A stretch of 32,304 nucleotides of DNA from Oscillospiraceae bacterium (GCA_015066575.1 SVOD01000008.1:1-32304); one strand, 5' to 3'; positions 14,043 to 20,984 are shown, counted from the first letter of the stretch. A program made the numbers and translations. Notes: a model not told the origin generated them from the sequence alone.

Positions 14043-16295
14043 ATGATGTTTTCGTTTGACAACTTTACTGCCGGTGCGAACAAAGCACTGAATTTGGCGG
14101 TAGAAAACGCCCAAAAAATGGGGCATACCTATATCGGCAGTGAGCATATTTTGCTGGGGCTTGTGTGTGAAGGCTCCGGGGTAGCGGCGGCGGAATTGGG
14201 TACCAGAGGCATCAGTGCGGCGGTGCTCAAAAAGGCAATCAAAAGCCATGTGGGCATAGGAAGTGCCACGCACTTGAGCGAAAGAGACCTCACGCCGCGC
14301 GCGGCAAGCATTGTCAAAAGCGCGCGCTCCGGGTCGATGGGCACCTACCGCAACACGGTGGGCACGGAGCACCTGTTGCTTGCCATTTTACACGAAAGCG
14401 ACTGCATGGCGCTACGCATTTTGCAGCAGCTGCAGGTTTCGCCTGCCGCGATTGTCGGCGATTTGCTGGGAGCTACCGCCGGCACTGCGCCGAAGAAAAA
14501 AACCGCCGGCAAGTCGAGCTCACTGCTGCTCAAATACGGCAGAGATTTAACCGACCTTGCCGCCCGCGGTGAAATTGAACCGGTCATCGGCAGAGAAAAG
14601 GAAATTCGCAGAACCCTGCGCGTGCTGGCGCGAAAGACGAAAAACAATCCCTGCCTAATCGGGGAGCCGGGTGTCGGCAAAACCGCAATAGCAGAGGGCT
14701 TGGCGGTACTCATCGCCACGGCGCAGGTGCCCGAAATATTGGCATCGAAAAGGATTGTTTCCATTGACTTGAGCGGCGTGGTGGCAGGCACCAAATACCG
14801 CGGTGACTTTGAGGAACGCATCAAAGCCATCATTGCCGAAACCAAGCGCCTTGGAGATGTGATTTTATTTATCGATGAAGTGCACAACCTCATCGGCACC
14901 GGTGCGGCGGAAGGGGCTGTGGATGCCGCCAATATCCTCAAGCCTGCCCTTGCCAGAGGGGAAGTGCAGCTCATCGGCGCGACCACGATTGAGGAATATA
15001 CCAAAAATATAGAAAAAGACAGTGCGCTTGAGCGCCGCTTTCAGCCGATTCTGGTCGAGGAACCGACTGCCGCACAGACGCTGCGCATTCTGGAAGGTGT
15101 CAAGCGGTATTACGAGCTGCACCACGGGGTAGAATATACCCGCCGCGCCCTTGAAAGCGCCGTGGAGCTCTCACAGCGCTACATTACCGACCGCTATTTG
15201 CCCGACAAAGCCATTGATTTAATCGATGAGGCGGCGAGCGAAACAAAAATGACACGCCCGCACGGCGGCGACAAAGCGGTGGTCGATACGCAGGATATTG
15301 CTAAAATTGTTGCGCAGTGGACAGGCGTGCCGGTGAGCAAAATGGATGAAGATGAGTCTCGCCGCCTGAGCCGACTGGAAGAAGAACTTTCCGCCTGCGT
15401 CATCGGGCAGGAGGAGGCGGTGCAGGCGGTTGCCAAAGCCATCCGTCGCGCAAGGCTGGGCATTTCCCAAGCCGAAAGACCGATTGGCTCGTTTTTATTT
15501 ATCGGCTCCAGCGGAGTGGGGAAAACAGCTCTTTCCAAAGCGATTGCCAAGTGCGTTTTCGGGCGCGAGGATGCCTTGATTACGGTGGATATGAGCGAAT
15601 ATATGGAGAAGCACGCCCTCTCTGCTCTCATCGGCGCACCGCCCGGGTATGTCGGTTTTGAGGAGGGCGGACAGCTGACCGAAAAGGTGCGCAAAAAACC
15701 TTATTGTGTGGTGCTTTTTGATGAGATTGAAAAGGCACACCCCGACATTTTTAATCTGCTTCTGGGCATCATGGAAGAGGGCGAAATCAAAGATGCCATG
15801 GGCAGAAAAATCAATTTCAGAAACACGATTATTATCATGACCGGCAATATCTGTGCCGATATTTTGAATAAAGACTTTTCTCTCGGCTTCGGGCAAGGCG
15901 GCGCACAGCGCAAAGCCGAAGTGCAGGCGGCGCTCAAGAAGCGCTTTAAACCGGAGTTTTTGAACCGTATTGATGAGATTATTATTTTTAACAAATTGGG
16001 TGAGGCACAGCTGCGGCGCATTGTTCAAAGAGAGCTGGCACACTTCGCCCGACACCTGGAAAATCGCTTCTGCTGCACGGTGGAAACGGATGAGAGCCTG
16101 GTTAATTTCATCTGCCGCAGGGCAATGGAAGAAAATGCGGGTGCCAGACCGGTGCGGCGCGCGATTCAAACGCTGCTGGAGGATAAAATATCGGATATGA
16201 TGATGGCGGGTACGTTCAAAAGTAACAAAAAATACGTAATTTTTTGTGAAAATAATATAGTAAAAATACTTGACAGTCGAAAAGTTTTGTTATAA
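14043..16295 (+). CDS. clpC: ClpC/ClpA-type AAA+ unfoldase lacking a middle domain
   Basis: A two-AAA+ Hsp100 subunit that unfolds proteins for ClpP. I start at ATG 14043 (AAAGG about nine bases upstream), giving 750 residues; the track GTG at 14013 is upstream of that site. Two Clp_N repeats span about 1-140 (GSEHILLGLV, GTEHLLLAIL). AAA1 has GEPGVGKTAIAEG and VILFIDEVHNLIGTG; AAA2 has GSSGVGKTALSKA and VVLFDEIEKAHPD. SLGFGQGG in AAA2 fits the ClpP-docking loop (LGF). Between IDEAASETKM and DIAKIVAQWTGVPV there are only about a dozen residues, so the UVR-type coiled-coil domain of ClpC is absent and the length is closer to ClpA. The 3' end carries the next gene's promoter. Confidence 0.92.
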   Translation: MMFSFDNFTAGANKALNLAVENAQKMGHTYIGSEHILLGLVCEGSGVAAAELGTRGISAAVLKKAIKSHVGIGSATHLSERDLTPRAASIVKSARSGSMGTYRNTVGTEHLLLAILHESDCMALRILQQLQVSPAAIVGDLLGATAGTAPKKKTAGKSSSLLLKYGRDLTDLAARGEIEPVIGREKEIRRTLRVLARKTKNNPCLIGEPGVGKTAIAEGLAVLIATAQVPEILASKRIVSIDLSGVVAGTKYRGDFEERIKAIIAETKRLGDVILFIDEVHNLIGTGAAEGAVDAANILKPALARGEVQLIGATTIEEYTKNIEKDSALERRFQPILVEEPTAAQTLRILEGVKRYYELHHGVEYTRRALESAVELSQRYITDRYLPDKAIDLIDEAASETKMTRPHGGDKAVVDTQDIAKIVAQWTGVPVSKMDEDESRRLSRLEEELSACVIGQEEAVQAVAKAIRRARLGISQAERPIGSFLFIGSSGVGKTALSKAIAKCVFGREDALITVDMSEYMEKHALSALIGAPPGYVGFEEGGQLTEKVRKKPYCVVLFDEIEKAHPDIFNLLLGIMEEGEIKDAMGRKINFRNTIIIMTGNICADILNKDFSLGFGQGGAQRKAEVQAALKKRFKPEFLNRIDEIIIFNKLGEAQLRRIVQRELAHFARHLENRFCCTVETDESLVNFICRRAMEENAGARPVRRAIQTLLEDKISDMMMAGTFKSNKKYVIFCENNIVKILDSRKVLL

Positions 16296-16298
16296 TAT
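16270..16298 (+). promoter_or_regulatory. Promoter inside the clpC 3' end, driving the dockerin gene
   Basis: TTGACA at 16270-16275 is followed by TATAAT at 16291-16296 (15-bp spacer) or TAATAT at 16293-16298 (17-bp spacer). The clpC stop codon is part of the -10 box. The predicted start (about 16303-16306) coincides with the ATG at 16305. Confidence 0.8.
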
Positions 16299-16304
16299 AA
16301 AACT

Positions 16305-16928
16305 ATGAAAAAGTTTCTGTGTATTATTTTAGCAATTATGATGCTCGTTCCGGTCGGAACGGCAGCCCTTGCCATGAATGCGGGCGCTGAAGATGTTCTT
16401 AAGGCTGAGCTTGTCTCAAATACCGCCTCTGCCGAGAATTCGGCTAAGAACGCTGAGGGCGCTACCATTTCCGGTAAGGTTAATGTCAGTTTCATTTTTA
16501 ACAACGACGGCAAGGCAACTTTATTACAGGGCGGTCACCCCGTAAAAGTTGTCAACATTGCTGCGAATGGTTCTTATTTGTTCGACAAACTGGCAGAAGG
16601 CACATATGATTTGCGCATTTCTATCCCCGGCTGGACAGAGAACAACGTGACTTCCATCAGCGTAAGCGAAAATGAAGATGTTGAAATTTGCGAGAATGTT
16701 GTCTTCGGCGGCGATGTCGACCAAAGCGGTGTCATCGATGTGCTCGATGTGGCAGCAGCACTGGCAAACCTCGGCGAAAATGTGACAAGTACCAATATCA
16801 ATTCCGATGTAGACCACAACAAGGAAGTTTGCTTAGGCGATATTTCCGTGATTTTGGCAACTAAGAACTATGGTCAAAGTGCTTTCACTTCTTCGTATTT
16901 CAACGATGGTTGGACCAATCCGTATTAA
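16305..16928 (+). CDS. Secreted dockerin-type protein
   Basis: The 207-residue product starts with a signal peptide (MKKFLCIILAIMMLVPVG, cleavage probably near residues 22-28). About 50-135 resembles a carboxypeptidase-regulatory/Cna-B-like beta domain (ISGKVNVSF, YLFDKLAEGTYDLRISIPG). The C-terminus has two dockerin-type calcium loops (GDVDQSGVIDVLDVAAAL and SDVDHNKEVCLGDISVIL, about 143-196), each with Asp-rich loops followed by a helix. Dockerins attach proteins to cohesins in cellulosome-like assemblies. No catalytic domain and no cohesin gene are in the window, so the partner is unknown. There is no Shine-Dalgarno before the ATG, and the promoter geometry predicts a leaderless message. 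A strong terminator follows. Confidence 0.85.
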   Translation: MKKFLCIILAIMMLVPVGTAALAMNAGAEDVLKAELVSNTASAENSAKNAEGATISGKVNVSFIFNNDGKATLLQGGHPVKVVNIAANGSYLFDKLAEGTYDLRISIPGWTENNVTSISVSENEDVEICENVVFGGDVDQSGVIDVLDVAAALANLGENVTSTNINSDVDHNKEVCLGDISVILATKNYGQSAFTSSYFNDGWTNPY

Positions 16929-16943
16929 TAGCAATTCACTTCT

Positions 16944-16978
16944 AAACAGAGTAGGGTAACACCTGCTCTGTTTTTTTT
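16944..16978 (+). terminator. Terminator after the dockerin gene
   Basis: AAACAGAGTAGG and CCTGCTCTGTTT form a 12-bp stem (one T-G wobble) around GTAACA. The stem ends within a run of eight T (16971-16978). Confidence 0.92.
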
Positions 16979-17038
16979 GCACACCTTGTGCCTCTCTTTC
17001 ATAGTATGAATTGAAATTGATGAAAGGGGGAAACGAGA

Positions 17039-17131
17039 ATGTGCTGTGGTAACTCCAACAATAATTCCATCTGCTGGATTATTCTCATCGTCATCGTTTT
17101 ACTTGCTATCGGCAATGGTTTTGACGACTGA
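17039..17131 (+). CDS. YjcZ-like 30-residue membrane peptide
   Basis: This gene is too short for the ORF track. ATG 17039 follows AAAGGGGG at good spacing and opens a 30-codon frame beginning MCCGNSNNNSICWII and ending GNGFDD. A Cys/Asn-rich head is followed by one hydrophobic helix (WIILIVIVLLAIG). This head-plus-helix plan resembles the very short YjcZ-type proteins linked to spores in Bacillus; the assignment is by general resemblance only. Upstream, CATAGTATGA (17000-17009) with an AC about 15 bases before it resembles a late sporulation sigma (SigK/SigE-like) promoter, which would agree with that role but is tentative. A long hairpin with a T tract follows at 17171. Confidence 0.7.
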   Translation: MCCGNSNNNSICWIILIVIVLLAIGNGFDD

Positions 17132-17167
17132 TTGATACGCTGACATAATCAATTTGATTGTTGTTTC

Positions 17168-17196
17168 TTGAATATCTCTGCGCTTTCGGGTATAAT
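17168..17196 (+). promoter_or_regulatory. Promoter upstream of prmA, inside a hairpin
   Basis: TTGAAT (17168-17173) and TATAAT (17191-17196) with a 17-bp spacer. The TATAAT lies in the loop of the terminator-like inverted repeat at 17171-17222. The resulting prmA leader would be about 250 bases and contain repeat elements. Confidence 0.75.
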
Positions 17197-17227
17197 GACA
17201 GTAATCGAAACGCAGAGATATTTTTTT
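17171..17227 (+). terminator. Long hairpin with T tract after the small peptide gene
   Basis: AATATCTCTGCG (17171-17182) pairs perfectly with CGCAGAGATATT (17211-17222). TTTCG/CGAAA extends the stem inside, and a T run follows to 17227. It probably terminates transcription of the YjcZ-like gene. Its 17-base loop carries a TATAAT box. Confidence 0.75.
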
Positions 17228-17230
17228 AAT

Positions 17231-17402
17231 GCGGAATGCGGAATGCGGAATTCGGAATTAAAGGGCGACACATTCGCACTTGTTCCGCTGCGCTCTATGT
17301 TATTGTTGCGAGTTCATAAAAACGAACTTGTGTTAAAATGCAACGCTTTGCGTTGCCACTACTCGCCAATAGGCTAATAGGCTAATTTGCTAATAGGCTA
17401 TA
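17231..17402. repeat. Mosaic of heptamer array, two hairpin modules and octamers
   Basis: GCGGAAT three times and TCGGAAT (17231-17258) lead into AAAGGGCGACACATTCGCAC and TTCCGCTGCGCTCTATG. Next is an inverted copy of the GTGG-hairpin module (GCAACGC-TTT-GCGTTGC, 17340-17356, then CACTACTCGCC). AGGCTAAT/TTGCTAAT octamers follow (about 17370-17402). No gene was seen before prmA; the track ORF 17168-17377 is a translation of these repeats. Confidence 0.85.
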
Positions 17403-17454
17403 CATTATCCGCGCAAGCGAAGTGTCGGCTGTGAAAAAGGAAGGAAAGGAAACG

Positions 17455-18384
17455 ATGGAGCAGAATTGGATTGATATTGCTTTATGTGTGGCAGTGGAGG
17501 ATGCCGAGCAGGCGGCGTGGCTGATTGGCGAGTGTACGCCCTACGGCTTGTATATTGAAGACTACAGCCGCTTGGAGGAGGAAACGCGCGAGATTGCACA
17601 CATTGATTTAATCGACCGCGATTTGCTGCAAAAAGACAGAGAGCATGCGATTATCCACATATATATCGGCGAGAATGAAAACCCGCAGGAGTGCATTGCC
17701 ATGCTCGGTGAGCGCTTAAAGAGCGCGGGCATTGCGTATGAATATCACTTTACCGCCATCAAACAGGAGGATTGGGCAAACAATTGGAAGCAGTATTTTC
17801 ATCAGCTGCCCATCGGCGAAAAGCTGCTCATTTGCCCGAGCTGGGAGCAGGCACAAAACCCGCAGGGGAGAGCCGTGCTCTATTTGGAACCCGGTATGGC
17901 ATTCGGCACGGGAACGCACGCCACGACCTGCCTTTGCATGGAAGTAATGGAAAAATACATTACACCCCAAACGCGCATGCTCGATGTCGGCTGCGGCAGC
18001 GGGATTTTGGCGCTCAGCGCCGTGCTGCTCGGGGCTCAGAGCGCTATCGGTGCGGATATAGATGAAAAGGCAGTCAAAACCGCAGCGGAAAACGCAGCGC
18101 GCAACGGATTTGCACCGCCGCGCATTCGCTTTGAGCAAGGCGATTTAACCGAGAGAATCAGCGGGCAGTTCAACCTGATTGTCGCCAACATTGTTGCGGA
18201 TGTTATTGTGGTGCTCTGTGAGCAAATCACCCGCTTTATGAGCGAGGATGCTTTCTTTATTGTCAGCGGCATTATTCTGGAGAGTGAAGCGCAGGTGCGC
18301 GCTGCTTTCGAGAAGCAGGCGCTACGCATTATTGAGCGGCGCGAAAAAGCGGGCTGGGTTGCCTTTGTGCTGCAAAAAGCATAA
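17455..18384 (+). CDS. prmA: Ribosomal protein L11 methyltransferase
   Basis: PrmA trimethylates ribosomal protein L11 using S-adenosylmethionine. I start at ATG 17455 (MEQNWIDIAL), preceded by AAGGAAAGGA, giving 309 residues. The track GTG at 17422 lies before this Shine-Dalgarno. The N-terminal substrate-recognition domain (about 1-105) is followed by the linker ALYHFTAIKQEDWANNWK-like region (EYHFTAIKQEDWANNWKQYF). The class I methyltransferase domain follows, with EPGMAFGTGTHATT, the SAM motif LDVGCGSGILALSA, GADIDEKAV, and NIVADVIV at the catalytic NI position. Many Firmicutes place prmA after dnaJ; here it is about 12 kb away. Confidence 0.96.
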   Translation: MEQNWIDIALCVAVEDAEQAAWLIGECTPYGLYIEDYSRLEEETREIAHIDLIDRDLLQKDREHAIIHIYIGENENPQECIAMLGERLKSAGIAYEYHFTAIKQEDWANNWKQYFHQLPIGEKLLICPSWEQAQNPQGRAVLYLEPGMAFGTGTHATTCLCMEVMEKYITPQTRMLDVGCGSGILALSAVLLGAQSAIGADIDEKAVKTAAENAARNGFAPPRIRFEQGDLTERISGQFNLIVANIVADVIVVLCEQITRFMSEDAFFIVSGIILESEAQVRAAFEKQALRIIERREKAGWVAFVLQKA

Positions 18385-18390
18385 AAACAT

Positions 18391-18414
18391 CTGTAAATGA
18401 ATAGTGCTTTACAG
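18391..18414. repeat. CTGTAAA-N9-CTTTACAG inverted repeat, copy 1
   Basis: CTGTAAA, nine bases, CTTTACAG. The same arms with the same 9-base gap recur at 18764-18787 in the ylxM leader, and both are followed by C-N-AT. Confidence 0.8.
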
Positions 18415-18424
18415 CGATTTTTCA

Positions 18425-18468
18425 GCCTCGATTTCCCCGAAAAAACAGGGTAATCGAGGCGCTTTTTT
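18425..18468 (+). terminator. Terminator after prmA
   Basis: GCCTCGATT and AATCGAGGC form the stem, CCC/GGG extend it inside, and GCTTTTTT follows. From 18469 to 18728 I see no gene: only minor hairpins such as TGCCACT (18607-18613) with AGTGGCA (18654-18660). No SRP RNA or riboswitch was recognised there. Confidence 0.88.
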
Positions 18469-18728
18469 GTGAAAAAACAGCGCAGACTGCTTTAACTGTT
18501 TTGTAATAAAATCGACACATTGCGGCGAAAAGCGACTGCCAAGCAGAGGCGCAATACGCGCAAAAGCGTGTGTTTTTACCGGCAAAACGGCTCAACGGAT
18601 GCGTACTGCCACTTCCTGTTTTCCTCGTAGCGATGCGTTTTTTTAAAAAACACAGTGGCATGTCGGTGAAAAAAGCGCCGCTTGTACGCAGCAGGGGCAG
18701 ATTGCATTAAATTGTAATAAATTTGTTA

Positions 18729-18757
18729 TTGACATTTATGCTTACATTTAGTATAAT
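18729..18757 (+). promoter_or_regulatory. Perfect consensus promoter of ylxM-ffh
   Basis: TTGACA (18729-18734) and TATAAT (18752-18757) with a 17-bp spacer match the SigA consensus exactly. Confidence 0.92.
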
Positions 18758-18763
18758 ATCACA

Positions 18764-18787
18764 CTGTAAAGAAAAATGGCTTTACAG
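18764..18787. repeat. CTGTAAAG-N8-CTTTACAG hairpin in the ylxM leader, copy 2
   Basis: CTGTAAAG, eight bases, CTTTACAG lies at the predicted transcription start, five bases before the Shine-Dalgarno GGGAGG. It matches copy 1 at 18391-18414. It may act as an operator or a leader hairpin. Confidence 0.8.
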
Positions 18788-18804
18788 CTATGGGAGGGAT
18801 TCAA

Positions 18805-19182
18805 ATGGCAAAAAATTTGAATATTACCGTGTATCTCGATTTCTACGGCGAAATGCTTACCGATAAGCAAAGGGAGTATTTGGAGTACTATTATAATGAC
18901 GATTTATCCCTTTCCGAAATTGCCAGCAATATCCCTTACGGTGAAAAGGGCAGGTCTCGCCAGGCTGTCAGAGATGTGATTAAGCGCGCGGAAGGTCAGC
19001 TCATTGAAATGGAAACAAAACTTGGCTTGGTCAAGCGCTTTATGACCGTGCAGGAAGGGTTAAATGAAATCATTGAGTGCGCGGAGATTATCAACAAAAC
19101 CAATCTCAATTTCGGGCTTTCCCGCGAAATTAATGATGCGGTTATCAAAATCAAAGCAATCGCCGGCAATCTTGCCGATTAG
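18805..19182 (+). CDS. ylxM: SRP-associated helix-turn-helix protein YlxM
   Basis: YlxM (UPF0122) is a small DNA-binding-like protein encoded next to ffh in Gram-positives and implicated in SRP function. The start at ATG 18805 (MAKNLNITVYLDFYGEML) has GGGAGGGA at ideal spacing; the track ATG at 18790 overlaps the Shine-Dalgarno and adds five residues. The 125-residue product has the sigma-70 region-4-like helix-turn-helix: LTDKQREYLEYYYNDDLSLSEIA followed by SRQAVRDVIKRAE. It is followed eight bases later by ffh, and both share the consensus promoter at 18729. Confidence 0.94.
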   Translation: MAKNLNITVYLDFYGEMLTDKQREYLEYYYNDDLSLSEIASNIPYGEKGRSRQAVRDVIKRAEGQLIEMETKLGLVKRFMTVQEGLNEIIECAEIINKTNLNFGLSREINDAVIKIKAIAGNLAD

Positions 19183-19190
19183 GAGTTAAC

Positions 19191-20555
19191 ATGGCATTTG
19201 AAGGTTTAAGTGAAAAACTATCGGCTGCTTTTAAGCGCTTGCGCTCAAAGGGTAAGTTGACCGAAGCCGATGTGAAAGCCGCCATGAGAGAAGTTCGCCT
19301 GGCGCTGCTGGAAGCGGATGTTAACTATAAAGTAGCAAAAGATTTTACCAATAAAGTCACCGAGAGAGCCATCGGGCAGGATGTGATGGAAAGCCTGACG
19401 CCGGCGCAAATGGTTATCAAAATTGTCGATGAGGAGCTGTGCGAGCTGATGGGCGGCACCGAAACCCGCCTGGCAACCTCCTCGCGCCTGCCGACCATCG
19501 TGATGATGTGCGGCTTGCAGGGCTCCGGTAAAACCACCCACTCCGGCAAGCTGGCGCTCATGCTCAAAAATCAGGGGCACCGCCCGCTGCTGGTCGCTTG
19601 TGACGTATACCGACCGGCTGCGATTAAGCAGCTGCAGGTTGTGGGCGAAAAAATCGGCGTTCCCGTTTTTGAAAAAGGGCAGTCAGACCCGGTGCAAATT
19701 GCCCTGGAGGCAGTCAAATACGCAAGGGACTACGGCTACGACTATATGTTTTTAGATACCGCAGGTCGCTTGCATATTGATGAAGTGCTCATGGATGAGC
19801 TGCGCAACATTAAAGCGCAGGTGCATCCGCACGAAATTTTGCTTGTCGTCGATGCCATGACCGGTCAGGATGCGGTCAATGTGGCAGCGGCATTTGATGA
19901 AGCCCTGGGGATAGACGGTTTGGTGATTACCAAGCTCGACGGTGACACCAGAGGCGGTGCGGCACTTTCCGCAAAGGCGGTAACCGGCAAGCCAATCAAA
20001 TTTGCAGGTATCGGCGAGAAACTCGAGGATTTGGAAGTATTCCACCCCGACAGAATGGCAAAGCGCATTCTCGGCATGGGCGATGTACTCACCCTTATTG
20101 AGAAAGCCGAACAGCAGATTGATGAAAAATCGGCGGCAAAATTAGAGCAAAAGCTCAGAAAAAATAAATTTGATTTAGATGATTTGCTTGAGCAATTGGA
20201 GCAAATCCGCAATATGGGTTCGATTAAGGACCTGCTGGGCATGATTCCCGGGATGAGCAAGAAAATCGGCGATGCGGATATCGACGAGCGCCAGTTCGAC
20301 CGCTTACAGGCAATCATTCGCTCGATGACGGCGAAGGAGCGCAAGAATCCCGATATTATCAACCCGTCTCGCAAGCGTAGAATTGCTGCGGGTAGCGGTA
20401 CGCAGGTGGAAGATGTCAACCGTGTGCTCAAGCAGCATCGCGATATGCAAAAGATGTTTAAGCAGATGAACTCCAAGTCCATGAAGCGCAAAATGTCCCG
20501 CATGGGCGGCATGGGCGGTATGGGCCCCGGCGGTATGAGCGGATTTGGGTTTTAA
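19191..20555 (+). CDS. ffh: Signal recognition particle protein Ffh
   Basis: Ffh is the SRP54 GTPase that, with SRP RNA, targets nascent membrane proteins to FtsY. The 454-residue length is typical. The N domain (about 1-95) precedes the G domain, with G1 GLQGSGKTTHSGKLA, the DVYRPAAIKQL insertion-box region, DTAGRLHID and TKLDGDTRGGAALS. The Met-rich M domain that binds signal peptide and RNA (about 295-454) ends in a GlyGlyMet-rich tail (MGGMGGMGPGG). AGGAG precedes the ATG. It is co-transcribed with ylxM and upstream of rpsP, a common Firmicutes order. A repeat block lies between ffh and rpsP. Confidence 0.98.
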   Translation: MAFEGLSEKLSAAFKRLRSKGKLTEADVKAAMREVRLALLEADVNYKVAKDFTNKVTERAIGQDVMESLTPAQMVIKIVDEELCELMGGTETRLATSSRLPTIVMMCGLQGSGKTTHSGKLALMLKNQGHRPLLVACDVYRPAAIKQLQVVGEKIGVPVFEKGQSDPVQIALEAVKYARDYGYDYMFLDTAGRLHIDEVLMDELRNIKAQVHPHEILLVVDAMTGQDAVNVAAAFDEALGIDGLVITKLDGDTRGGAALSAKAVTGKPIKFAGIGEKLEDLEVFHPDRMAKRILGMGDVLTLIEKAEQQIDEKSAAKLEQKLRKNKFDLDDLLEQLEQIRNMGSIKDLLGMIPGMSKKIGDADIDERQFDRLQAIIRSMTAKERKNPDIINPSRKRRIAAGSGTQVEDVNRVLKQHRDMQKMFKQMNSKSMKRKMSRMGGMGGMGPGGMSGFGF

Positions 20556-20556
20556 T

Positions 20557-20663
20557 TCGGAATGCGGAGTTCGGAATGCGGAATGAGCGGTGGTGCCGCT
20601 TGCGGCACATTAGAATGCGAAACGCAGTTTCGCCACCACAACTCCACACTCCACACTCCACAC
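20557..20663. repeat. Heptamer array, paired hairpins and ACTCCAC array
   Basis: TCGGAAT, GCGGAGT, TCGGAAT, GCGGAAT (20557-20584), then GGTG with hairpin GTGCCGC-TT-GCGGCAC (20593-20608), ATTAGAAT, a second hairpin GCGAAAC-GCA-GTTTCGC (20617-20633), then CACCACA. Three ACTCCAC heptamers follow (20641-20661). The two hairpins are enclosed by GTGG and CCAC, which makes a complete palindromic form of the GTGG module. Confidence 0.85.
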
Positions 20664-20741
20664 TTTTTTCGTAAACCGGCAGGGTAACCTGCTTGAATAA
20701 ATTATGGAAACAATACCAATATATTTGGGAGGTAAATTAAA

Positions 20742-20984
20742 ATGGCAGTAAAAATCAGACTTCGTAGAATGGGCGCTAAGAAAGCACCCTACTATCGTAT
20801 CGTGGTGGCAGATTCCAGATATCCTCGTGACGGTCGTTTCATCGAGGAAATCGGTGTATACAATCCTTTGAAGGAGCCTGCGGAAATCAAGGTGGATGCG
20901 GAAAAGGCAAAGCAATGGATTAGCAATGGCGCACAGCCGACCGATACCGTCAAAGCCCTTTTGAAGAAAAACGGCGTTCTTTAA
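20742..20984 (+). CDS. rpsP: 30S ribosomal protein S16
   Basis: The 80-residue protein is a full-length S16, a small-subunit assembly protein. [26 protein letters not shown] and [11 protein letters not shown] are the family signatures. GGGAGG precedes the ATG. It leads the rpsP-khpA-rimM-trmD order, which couples ribosome structure with ribosome maturation and tRNA modification. A small GCAGG-GTAA-CCTGC hairpin lies about 50 bases upstream (20679-20692). Confidence 0.98.
   Translation: MAVKIRLRRMGAKKAPYYRIVVADSRYPRDGRFIEEIGVYNPLKEPAEIKVDAEKAKQWISNGAQPTDTVKALLKKNGVL

Noticed and set aside
17168-17377. 69-residue ORF (SELKGDTFALVPLRS)
   Set aside because: This peptide is the translation of the heptamer array and its tail; the same peptide appears from the inverted copy at 11609-11926, so it is a repeat artefact.
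18422-18661. 79-residue minus-strand ORF after prmA
   Set aside because: It overlaps the prmA terminator, lacks a Shine-Dalgarno and has a basic, Cys-rich, low-plausibility translation.
18385-18804. SRP RNA or a riboswitch upstream of ylxM-ffh
   Set aside because: I looked for the conserved SRP domain IV GGAA-loop region and for known riboswitch cores and found none.
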